DNA of 19,704 bases from Verrucomicrobiota bacterium (lineage in GTDB: Bacteria; Verrucomicrobiota; Verrucomicrobiia; Chthoniobacterales; UBA10450): NCBI GenBank assembly GCA_003219335.1, contig QHOF01000042.1:1-19704 (forward strand), written 5' to 3'. Positions 7,519-13,848 of the stretch are shown here, piece by piece. The stretch's first letter is position 1; each line of letters opens with the position of its first letter. A program made the position numbers and the translations under genes. Below the pieces are notes generated by a model. It made no database searches. It worked only from the letters and a program-made list of their open reading frames with translations, and was not told where the DNA came from.

Positions 7519-8034
7519 TTACTTCGACGACGTCTCGTGATGAAGGTCTTGTCTCAAGAAATCGAGAACGTCCTTAAATCGAAACAGATTTTCCGGCGCC
7601 GCCTCACAAAGTGCTTCGTGCGCCTCCAGCATTGTTTCGGCCTGCTCCTTTTTTTTGACCTCCGGCGATTGGAGTTTGCCGGAGCGTTCGAGCGATTCGC
7701 ATTCAGGTGCGCGCGCTCCGTTTCCATGGATGTCAAATATCTGATCGAGGCCCAGTCCAGAGAGGAGCTCCTGGCTGCGATTCCCACAGTGAACAATGTG
7801 AAGATGACCGTGGCCAAGTTCCTTCAGCCGCAACGCCACACTGGCCATCGTTCCCATGAAAGTGGAATCCATCATCGCGCAATCCGCCAGATCCACCACA
7901 AATTCGCGGTAGCCGCGGTCCAACATCTCGCGCGCGAACTCTTTCAGGCTCCCGCAATTGAGGAAACTGCCTTTCCCTTCCACTTTCACCCATACGGTCG
8001 GGCCTCTCACCCCTACTTGAATAGATGAATCCAC
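7519..8034 (-). CDS. STAS-domain anti-sigma factor antagonist (RsbV-like) with C-terminal extension
   Basis: 171 residues. Residues 1-110 form a STAS domain; the segment ADCAMMDSTFMG matches the phosphorylation loop of SpoIIAA/RsbV (usually DSSGLG), with Ser57 as the predicted phosphosite. Residues 115-171 are charged, rich in Glu and Lys, and have no counterpart in minimal RsbV proteins (about 110 residues). In partner switching, the unphosphorylated antagonist captures a kinase/anti-sigma factor and so frees a sigma factor; the RsbU-like phosphatase encoded next would reactivate it. The start is a GTG with a good AAGGAG site five bases upstream, which fixes the N-terminus. It is probably the first gene of the chaperone operon. 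No kinase gene is nearby. Confidence 0.92.
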   Translation of the reverse strand: MDSSIQVGVRGPTVWVKVEGKGSFLNCGSLKEFAREMLDRGYREFVVDLADCAMMDSTFMGTMASVALRLKELGHGHLHIVHCGNRSQELLSGLGLDQIFDIHGNGARAPECESLERSGKLQSPEVKKKEQAETMLEAHEALCEAAPENLFRFKDVLDFLRQDLHHETSSK

Positions 8035-8039
8035 AATTA

Positions 8040-8045
8040 CTCCTT
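8040..8045 (-). promoter_or_regulatory. Strong Shine-Dalgarno for the STAS gene
   Basis: AAGGAG on the minus strand, five bases before the GTG at 8034. It is one of the few strong ribosome sites in the window and fixes the non-ATG start. Confidence 0.75.
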
Positions 8046-8047
8046 AA

Positions 8048-8077
8048 AGGATACCAGCCCAAAAGGCATGCTGTCAA
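8048..8077 (-). promoter_or_regulatory. Possible sigma70-type promoter before the STAS gene
   Basis: A perfect TTGACA (8077-8072) is followed after 18 bases by TATCCT (8053-8048, four of six matches to TATAAT). The predicted transcript would start at or just inside the Shine-Dalgarno, leaving almost no leader, so this may be chance. The real promoter may lie further up in the 172-base gap 8035-8206, where I see nothing else. Confidence 0.25.
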
Positions 8078-8206
8078 ACTTCGCAAGACTCCACAAGCTC
8101 CAGAAATTGATTCGAAACGCAGACTGGAAAGGGCCGCATTGCGCAAAGAGCAGCGGCGCGGCGCTCGAACCCTAGCAAAAAACGGCGGAAATTGCAGCGC
8201 GCCAAA

Positions 8207-8800
8207 TTACTCCCACATAAAGGAGCGGTTTTCCGCCACAATATGGCCGTTTGTGATTAACAGGCACCGCCACGCAATTACGCGGCCATCGTCAAGGTAA
8301 TCGTCACCAATGACCTTGAATTCGGTCTTATGAGTGCCACGCACGTTTCGATATGTAACCTCTTGTGCCTGGACGTGCTCGTGCAATTTTTCCTGGCGAT
8401 ACTCCAGACGCACTGTGACATCGGAGGACCGTTTCACCCGCCAGAAGAAATCGAAATAATTGCCGAAGCGCTGACGTTGATCGAGCGCTGTTACCGCTCC
8501 GAAGAGCCGGTATTGACGCTCAAAGGTGATCGGGGCGTCCTGAAGCGTCGCCGTTTTCTGGCCGGGCGAAGTTCCAGATTTTCCGCCAATCGTGCTTGTT
8601 GTCTGCCGCGTGCGCTCGCTTGCCGTTGGCGCTTTCTCACTCAAAAAGAAAAGCTTCGTTTTTCGAAACCCGAAATCTTTGTCTAACGCCACCGGAAACG
8701 GTGTGATTTTTTCAACAATCTTTGGCTCTTCCCGGCCATCTTTGCTGTAAGCGACCAGCGTTAGAAAGAGCAAACTAAATGCTAGAGCGGCAAACCTCAT
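8207..8800 (-). CDS. Exported protein of unknown function
   Basis: 197 residues. The first 19 (MRFAALAFSLLFLTLVAYS) form a typical signal peptide without a lipobox Cys, so the product is probably periplasmic or secreted. The mature part is polar. A Thr/Ser-rich stretch (about 58-85) precedes a more structured region with many aromatic and charged residues (for example NYFDFFWRVKR). I do not recognise a family. The last third (DDYLDDGRVIAWRCLLITNG) reads like a small beta-rich domain, but no catalytic motif stands out. The gene is divergent from the nuclease-ligase gene and lies 172 bases upstream of the STAS gene, on the same strand. The absence of a Shine-Dalgarno and a promoter-like sequence close to the ATG suggest a leaderless transcript. 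Confidence 0.75.
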   Translation of the reverse strand: MRFAALAFSLLFLTLVAYSKDGREEPKIVEKITPFPVALDKDFGFRKTKLFFLSEKAPTASERTRQTTSTIGGKSGTSPGQKTATLQDAPITFERQYRLFGAVTALDQRQRFGNYFDFFWRVKRSSDVTVRLEYRQEKLHEHVQAQEVTYRNVRGTHKTEFKVIGDDYLDDGRVIAWRCLLITNGHIVAENRSFMWE

Positions 8801-8806
8801 CTGCGT

Positions 8807-8836
8807 AATAAAGCCGGGTTTTCAGTCAGGTGTCAA
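8807..8836 (-). promoter_or_regulatory. Predicted promoter of the exported-protein gene, possibly leaderless
   Basis: TTGACA (8836-8831) is a perfect -35 match. TTTATT (8812-8807), 18 bases on, matches TATAAT at four of six positions. Only six bases separate it from the ATG at 8800, so transcription would begin near the A of the start codon. Confidence 0.4.
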
Positions 8837-8849
8837 CGCGCAAACCACA

Positions 8850-8876
8850 TGTCTTATTTGTCTCATGCGTCCTATG
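8850..8876 (+). repeat. 9-nt tandem repeat, three units, upstream of the nuclease-ligase gene
   Basis: Three adjacent 9-mers fit YGTCNNATK: TGTCTTATT (8850-8858), a TGTC-type unit (8859-8867) and CGTCCTATG (8868-8876). GTC and AT are kept in all three while the two middle bases vary. Because 9 is a multiple of 3, the array stays open as protein and gives a spurious N-terminal extension to the downstream frame. Confidence 0.7.
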
Positions 8877-8908
8877 GAACTCACTCAAATCCCAAAGTAA
8901 TCTTTCTT

Positions 8909-11668
8909 GTGATTGAAGTTCGTTATGACCGCGGGGTCCATCTTCCGCGACAGGATTTATGGCTCGACCCGTGGGAAGCGAAGCGCTTCGCCTTCGTTTC
9001 GCACGCGCATGGCGACCACATTGCACCTCACGAAGAGATCGTCGTTTCCGAGCCAACAGCGCGCCTGATGCAAAGCCGGCTACCGGGGGCCCGTGCAGAG
9101 CACGTCCTGCCATTTGGTGAAAGACGAACCGCGCATGGTCTAGACGTGATGCTATTGCCCGCTGGCCATATCTTTGGTTCGGCGCAGTGTTTGCTTTTTG
9201 CCGGCGACGAGACCCTACTGTACACGGGAGATTTCAAGCTGCGTTCCGGAAAGTCCGCCGAGCCGGCGCAGTGGCGCCAGGCCGATACACTCATCATGGA
9301 GACCACGTTCGGCCTGCCGCGCTATCGATTTCCGCCAACGGAAGAAGTGATCGACCAGATGGTCGCTTTCTGCCGCGAAACAATTGACGCCGGCGAGGTG
9401 CCGGTGCTCCTGGGCTATTCGTTAGGCAAAGCTCAGGAAATACTGTGCTCTCTTGATGGAGCGGGGCTAACGCCCATGCTGCACGGGTCGGTTTATCAGA
9501 TGACGCGCATCTACGAGCAGTTCGGCCAGTCGTTTTGCAAATACGTGCGTTACAACCCGAATGATGTTGCAGGAAAGGTTCTGATCTGCCCGCCGAGCGC
9601 AAATTGCTCGCAGATGCTGGAAAGAATCGCGCGCAAACGGGTGGCGATGATCAGTGGTTGGGCAGTCGATCCAAGTGCGGTTTATCGCTACGGAGTCGAT
9701 GCCGGATTTCCTCTTTCGGATCACGCGGATTATCACGATTTAATTCGCTACGTTGAATTGGTACAGCCGCAGAGAGTGTTCACGCTCCATGGTTTCGCCG
9801 CGGAGTTTGCTCGCGATCTCCGCGCGTGGGGAGTGGAAGCCTGGGCATTGAGCGAGGAAAATCAAATGGAACTGCACTTTGGAGGCAGCGACGTCGTACG
9901 GCGATCTGTCCCGAAAGCTTTCGGGAACGCAGCGCGCCGCCCCGACCATTCGACACCGCAGTCTGAATTTCTCGCATTTGCGAATGTGGGTGAAGTGATC
10001 GCTGCTACTCCGGCGAAGCTGGAGAAAATTCGGCTGCTGGCCGATTACTTGCGCGACCTGGCAAGCGAGCAACTTCCAATCGCGACCCTCTATTTTACCG
10101 GCAGACCTTTTGCCCAAAGCGATTCGCGTACGTTGCAGGTTGGCTGGGCAGTGATCCTCCGCGCGCTGCAAGCCGCCTCCAATATCAATGACACAGAACT
10201 TCATCGCATCGCCGGCGCCCACGGCGACGCTGGCAAGGCCGCATTCGAAGTTCTCGATGGGCAAACGGCGCCGCAACCGTTTAGCCTCCGCGAATCGCGC
10301 AAGTTGTTTGAGAATTTGTATCGCGCCCGCGGTCCCAGCGCGAAGGCGAAGCTTCTGCAAAATCGGCTGTCGATCTTATCCGCGCGCGAAGGCCAGTACG
10401 TTGTCAAAATCCTGACTGGCGATCTGCGCATTGGGTTGCGCGAAGGTTTGGTCGAGGAAGCAATTGCGAAGGCCTTTGATGTCGCCCTCGAGCAGGTCAA
10501 GGAGGCCAACATGTTGTTAGGCGACATCGGTCAAACCGCAGCACTCGCATCGCGGCACGAACTCCATCGGCTTGAGTTGTCGCTTTTTCGTCCGATCAAG
10601 TGCATGCTTGCTACTCCTCTGCCGACTGCCGAAGCCGTGTGGGAACGGTTTGCAGGCACAACAGAACAAGGCGATCGGGTGCCGGCGTTACAAACGCGGC
10701 CCACAGTCTTTTTGGAAGACAAGTTCGATGGTATCCGCGCGCAGCTTCATCGCAGCGCGCAACGGATTGAAATCTTCTCGCGCGATTTGCGGCGCATCAC
10801 CGGACAATTTCCCGAATTGGCTGATCAAGCCAGGCACTTGCAGGAAGAAGTGATTATCGACGGCGAAATTATTGCCTTCGAGAAAGGTCGCAAACTCACC
10901 TTCTTCGATCTGCAAAAGCGGCTCGGGCGCAAGAGTGACGGCGAAGATTTATTCGCGCGCGCAGCAGCGGATGTGCCGCTCGCGTTTGTCGTCTTTGATC
11001 TTCTTTGGCTGAACGGCGAATCGTTGTTAAGGATTCCGTTGCGCGAACGGCGAAGACATCTGAGTGGTCTGCAGTTACCTTCACAGTTCCAAATTGCGAG
11101 AGTGATTCCCGCCTATTCTGCCGCTGAGATTGAACAAACATTTCAACAGGCTCGCCGGCGCTTGAATGAGGGTCTGATGATCAAAGATCCGGAAAGCTTC
11201 TATTTGCCCGGCAGCCGGGGGATGTTTTGGTTCAAACTCAAGAAAGAGCTGGCGACGCTAGATGTGGTGGTGGTCGCGGCTGAGTTTGGCCATGGCAAGC
11301 GCAATAATGTGCTAAGCGATTACACCTTCGCTGTGCGCGATGAAGCGACTGGCGAGCTTTTGCCCATCGGCAAAGCTTACAGCGGATTGACCGACGCGGA
11401 GATTGCGGAATTAACCGAGCACTTCAAACAGAACACGGTCGCCAATTACGGTCGGTATCGTACGGTGAAGCCGGACGTCGTGCTCGAGGTCGCATTCAAT
11501 TCAATCCAGGCCAGCGCGCGTCACGCCAGCGGACTGGCACTGCGTTTCCCGAGAATTAAAGCTATCCGGCGCGACAAGAATGTGGATTCCATCGACAAAC
11601 TCCAATACGCTCGCGAGCTTGCCAGTCAGCGCGGGAATTTACCGGCCAGTTTTGGCCGAGGCGCGTAA
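8909..11668 (+). CDS. Fusion of MBL/beta-CASP exonuclease and ATP-dependent DNA ligase
   Basis: 919 residues from the GTG at 8909. The N-terminal 330 residues are a metallo-beta-lactamase fold nuclease: HAHGDH at 32-37, then PAGHIFGSAQ, LYTGDFKLR, METTFG and the late SDHADY and LHGF motifs of the beta-CASP type. This matches the ligase-associated DNA damage response exonuclease family. Residues about 355-919 are an ATP-dependent DNA ligase: an N-terminal DNA-binding domain, adenylation motif I EDKFDGIR with nucleophile Lys605, then FSRDLRRIT, IIDGEIIAF, VVFDLLWLNG, EGLMIKD and FWFKLKKE, and a C-terminal OB fold. In many bacteria these are separate neighbouring genes with a DEXH helicase and the phosphoesterase PdeM; here they are one chain and those partners are absent from the window. 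An upstream ATG at 8849 lies in repeat DNA and is unlikely to be the start. Confidence 0.93.
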   Translation: MIEVRYDRGVHLPRQDLWLDPWEAKRFAFVSHAHGDHIAPHEEIVVSEPTARLMQSRLPGARAEHVLPFGERRTAHGLDVMLLPAGHIFGSAQCLLFAGDETLLYTGDFKLRSGKSAEPAQWRQADTLIMETTFGLPRYRFPPTEEVIDQMVAFCRETIDAGEVPVLLGYSLGKAQEILCSLDGAGLTPMLHGSVYQMTRIYEQFGQSFCKYVRYNPNDVAGKVLICPPSANCSQMLERIARKRVAMISGWAVDPSAVYRYGVDAGFPLSDHADYHDLIRYVELVQPQRVFTLHGFAAEFARDLRAWGVEAWALSEENQMELHFGGSDVVRRSVPKAFGNAARRPDHSTPQSEFLAFANVGEVIAATPAKLEKIRLLADYLRDLASEQLPIATLYFTGRPFAQSDSRTLQVGWAVILRALQAASNINDTELHRIAGAHGDAGKAAFEVLDGQTAPQPFSLRESRKLFENLYRARGPSAKAKLLQNRLSILSAREGQYVVKILTGDLRIGLREGLVEEAIAKAFDVALEQVKEANMLLGDIGQTAALASRHELHRLELSLFRPIKCMLATPLPTAEAVWERFAGTTEQGDRVPALQTRPTVFLEDKFDGIRAQLHRSAQRIEIFSRDLRRITGQFPELADQARHLQEEVIIDGEIIAFEKGRKLTFFDLQKRLGRKSDGEDLFARAAADVPLAFVVFDLLWLNGESLLRIPLRERRRHLSGLQLPSQFQIARVIPAYSAAEIEQTFQQARRRLNEGLMIKDPESFYLPGSRGMFWFKLKKELATLDVVVVAAEFGHGKRNNVLSDYTFAVRDEATGELLPIGKAYSGLTDAEIAELTEHFKQNTVANYGRYRTVKPDVVLEVAFNSIQASARHASGLALRFPRIKAIRRDKNVDSIDKLQYARELASQRGNLPASFGRGA

Positions 11669-11682
11669 CCCGAGCCTCAGAC

Positions 11683-12159
11683 TTACTGTGGCGTAGGCGA
11701 CGGAGTTGGCGAAGCGGCCTTTTCCTCAGAAGATGGGGTTGCAGCAGATTTTAGCGCGCGAGACATCCTCGCTCTTTGTAATTCTTCCAGTCTGCGCTGT
11801 CTCTGGGCGAGTCGTTCTTGCTTTCTTTTCTCTCTGTCAGCGTTCGCCCGCGCGGGATCGGCGATCAGACCCTGCAAGTCGGGTGGGAGCTGCTGTAATC
11901 TCTTTTCTCTTTCGGCTTTCAGCTGCCCGGGATCGCGAGCGAGGGCCCGTGGCTGGACGTTGGCGGGAATCGTCTTGGCCGCGGCTACAGCTTGCTCCCT
12001 TTGGGCGAATGCTTTCTCCCTTTCATCTAATGCTTTCTCGCGCGCGTCCAGCTCTGCTTTCCGTTGGGCAAGTTGTTGTTCAGCAGCCGAACCTTGTTTT
12101 TGGCAGGAACAAATCATCACAGAAGAGATGAGCACCGACAGGACAAAAAGTTTTTTCAT
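11683..12159 (-). CDS. Coiled-coil lipoprotein of unknown function
   Basis: 158 residues from the ATG at 12159 (MKKLFVLSVLISSVMICSC). The Lys-Lys start, hydrophobic core and ICSC lipobox indicate a lipoprotein signal peptide, with the last Cys becoming the lipidated residue. The mature chain is almost wholly helical and charged: a heptad-like Glu/Arg/Lys/Gln coiled coil (about residues 25-60), a linker, then a second Arg/Gln-rich helix with RKQERLAQRQRRLEEL, and a Pro/Ser/Thr-rich tail. The frame is open 24 codons further upstream, but those codons do not look like protein and would bury the signal peptide. The gene converges on the nuclease-ligase gene, 14 bases apart, with no clear terminator. 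A structural or envelope role is only a guess. Confidence 0.75.
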   Translation of the reverse strand: MKKLFVLSVLISSVMICSCQKQGSAAEQQLAQRKAELDAREKALDEREKAFAQREQAVAAAKTIPANVQPRALARDPGQLKAEREKRLQQLPPDLQGLIADPARANADREKRKQERLAQRQRRLEELQRARMSRALKSAATPSSEEKAASPTPSPTPQ

Positions 12160-12238
12160 GCCAGGAGTAAGGGTGTGTAACGGGTTTTGCGTAATTCGGA
12201 CGAACAAAACGGAACGTGCATGGCTAGTCAAACGAAAC

Positions 12239-12430
12239 TTAACGCGCCTGTGGGGCCGGCGTAGTGGCCGGTCTTACCACGATCGTCTCCACCTGGCCAG
12301 GTCGAAAACGCTGGACGTTGGCGAAGACAGCCAATAAAGCCGCTGCTCCAATAATGACGAGCATCAACACAACAGCATTCTTTGAGACTCGGGATGGCTG
12401 CGATCTTTCGGTCGGCTCGCGTGAATTCAC
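12239..12430 (-). CDS. Small single-pass membrane protein, unknown function
   Basis: 63 residues from a GTG at 12430; an in-frame TGA eight codons upstream excludes a longer start at ATG. The polar N-terminus (about 17 residues) is followed by one strong membrane helix (about 19-40, VVLMLVIIGAAALLAVFANV), then a short tail ending in Thr/Ala/Pro-rich sequence. The hydrophobic block flanked by basic residues is what a real small membrane protein would show, and it fits the gap between the acyltransferase and lipoprotein genes without overlap. No Shine-Dalgarno and no recognised family. Confidence 0.55.
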   Translation of the reverse strand: MNSREPTERSQPSRVSKNAVVLMLVIIGAAALLAVFANVQRFRPGQVETIVVRPATTPAPQAR

Positions 12431-12470
12431 GCAATAGTATCGAAGTCGATCTCACAAGCGCAAGGCCGCT

Positions 12471-13085
12471 TCAGTCCAAGCGCAGCGCCGCAATCGCATC
12501 CATGACGCGCTCGCTTAGGCGCCGGTAGAGATCTTTGCCCGGCGCGGAAAGATCGGCTGTGCTAAAAAAAATTGGCTCTCCGATCACGATGGTAATTGGC
12601 ACAAAGTGCAAACCGCCACCGCCCCGCGGCAGGGCTTCATGGGCGCCAAAGATCCGCATGGGTACGACCGGCGCGAGCGTTTTTGCAATCATCAGACCCA
12701 ATCCCGGTTCGGCCGGCTGCAACTCACCGTCGAGCGTGCGCGAGCCTTCCGGGAAAACCAACACCGCGTTCCCGGCCTTCAGAACACGAATCAAAGCCTT
12801 CATCGCGCTGCGATCCACGCCTTCCTGGTTAACCGGTATCACATTCAGCTTTGGCAAAAGCCAGCCGAGCAGTGGCGCGTCCAACAGTGTTCGCCGAGCA
12901 AGGAAGTATATCGCCCGATCACACGCAATCCCTGCAAGCGGCGGATCGAAGTAACTCTGATGGTTCATGGCGAGAATCGCCGACCCGCTCTGAATCATGC
13001 ACTCCCGATGAACTACACGAAAATGAAAAAACAATCGGCCGACGAGACGAGACAAGTGATAGCCAAGCCAGTAGTAGAAGTTCAT
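12471..13085 (-). CDS. 1-acylglycerol-3-phosphate acyltransferase (PlsC family)
   Basis: 204 residues, normal for short PlsC proteins, which transfer a second acyl chain onto lysophosphatidic acid at the inner membrane. The catalytic HX4D motif is NHQSYFD (His42, Asp47). The substrate-binding motif FPEGSR is at 111-116, and a VPMRIFGAHEALP block matches motif IV. The N-terminus has a short amphipathic or membrane-associating segment. The gene lies directly after cmk, separated by a 56-base repeat-filled gap; an adjacent cmk and plsC-like pair is a familiar arrangement in several phyla. It could acylate another lipid, but the family is clear. Confidence 0.9.
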   Translation of the reverse strand: MNFYYWLGYHLSRLVGRLFFHFRVVHRECMIQSGSAILAMNHQSYFDPPLAGIACDRAIYFLARRTLLDAPLLGWLLPKLNVIPVNQEGVDRSAMKALIRVLKAGNAVLVFPEGSRTLDGELQPAEPGLGLMIAKTLAPVVPMRIFGAHEALPRGGGGLHFVPITIVIGEPIFFSTADLSAPGKDLYRRLSERVMDAIAALRLD

Positions 13086-13090
13086 TTAAC

Positions 13091-13148
13091 AAGTGAGCGA
13101 TTTAGTGACTTAGCGATCGATTTCACTCAATCTTTGAATCGCTAAATC
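13091..13148. repeat. Head-to-head array of 8-nt units in the cmk-plsC gap
   Basis: From the left on the plus strand there are 8-mers at 13091, 13099 (GATTTAGT) and 13107 (GACTTAGC). From the right on the minus strand there are GATTTAGC (13148-13141), GATTCAAA (13140-13133) and GATTGAGT (13132-13125). The two half-arrays point at each other, so TTAGCGAT at 13110-13117 pairs with ATCGCTAA at 13138-13145 as an 8-bp stem with a 20-base loop. The right end includes the cmk stop codon. The unit and period differ from the 9-nt family. Confidence 0.6.
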
Positions 13149-13810
13149 CGAAGACCCATTTCCCTAAGTCGAGCGGTAATCACCTGAACGACTTTTTCGA
13201 TAGGCAAATACGACGTGTCGATCACATGTGCGTCCTCTGCGATGACGAGTGGTGAGACAGAGCGCGAGAAATCGGCGCGATCGCGCATGGTAATTTCGTC
13301 GCGTTCCCCTTGTGCGGCACGACGCCGGAGACGCACTTCCGGTGAAGCGTCAACATAAAATTTGTAGCGGGTCTCTGGGAAAACGACGGAACCAATGTCC
13401 CGCCCTTCCACCACTAAATCGTGCGCGCGAGCACATTCATGCAGTTTCTGCGCGACAATTTGGCGGATCGGCGGGAACCTGCTAACGCGGGAAACGCTTT
13501 CGTTCACACGATCGTCACGCAAGTGGCCAGCGGGATCGAGGTCATTCACCAATATGCGCGACTCGCTGTCCTGAATGTAGCACGTGATCGCCATTGATTG
13601 CAGAGCCCGAGTGACGCGGTCGCTGTCCTCCGCATCGATACCCTCCTGGAGAATGTGCCAGGTGATTGCCCGGTAAATGGCGCCCGAGTTGACGTAGATA
13701 AAGCCGAGCCGCCTGGCAAGCTCGCGCGCGACACTGCTTTTCCCCGAGGCAGCCGGGCCATCAATGGCAATCACCCGGTGAAAATCCCGCTGGGAAACGT
13801 GCGATCCCAT
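13142..13810 (-). CDS. cmk: Cytidylate kinase
   Basis: 222 residues, typical of bacterial CMP/dCMP kinase, which makes CDP for nucleotide and phospholipid synthesis. The P-loop GPAASGKSS is at 18-26; IYVNSGAIYRAITW is the CMP-binding block; VVEGRDIGSVVFPE is the family signature; the Arg-rich lid appears as RLRRRAAQGERDEI and RDRADFSRSVSPL, and the chain ends normally. The ATG at 13810 sits inside a 9-nt repeat unit. A GTG 12 codons downstream, immediately before IAIDGPAASGKS, would give an N-terminus like other Cmk proteins and is a reasonable alternative. The order aroA-cmk on one strand, 38 bases apart, is a common bacterial pairing. Confidence 0.95.
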   Translation of the reverse strand: MGSHVSQRDFHRVIAIDGPAASGKSSVARELARRLGFIYVNSGAIYRAITWHILQEGIDAEDSDRVTRALQSMAITCYIQDSESRILVNDLDPAGHLRDDRVNESVSRVSRFPPIRQIVAQKLHECARAHDLVVEGRDIGSVVFPETRYKFYVDASPEVRLRRRAAQGERDEITMRDRADFSRSVSPLVIAEDAHVIDTSYLPIEKVVQVITARLREMGLRI

Positions 13811-13838
13811 GCGTCACATGTGTCGTATGCGTCCGATG
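13803..13838 (+). repeat. 9-nt tandem repeat, four units, between aroA and cmk
   Basis: This is the clearest copy of the family. Plus-strand units lie at 13803-13811 (GATCCCATG), 13812-13820, 13821-13829 and 13830-13838 (CGTCCGATG). The last three fit YGTCNNATG exactly, and the first differs in two positions. On the minus strand the array reads CATNNGACR and runs into the cmk start codon. Confidence 0.75.
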
Positions 13839-13848
13839 CCGGCACTCC

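Noticed and set aside
6664..8028. 454-codon open frame on the plus strand
   Set aside because: It lies antisense to the GAF-PP2C and STAS genes, which have intact family motifs. Its product shows no recognisable domain and reads as a shadow created by the codon bias of the opposite strand.
12421..12430. Palindrome GTGAATTCAC at the start of the small membrane protein gene
   Set aside because: Could be an operator half-site pair, but it is inside the first codons, occurs once and has no second copy nearby.
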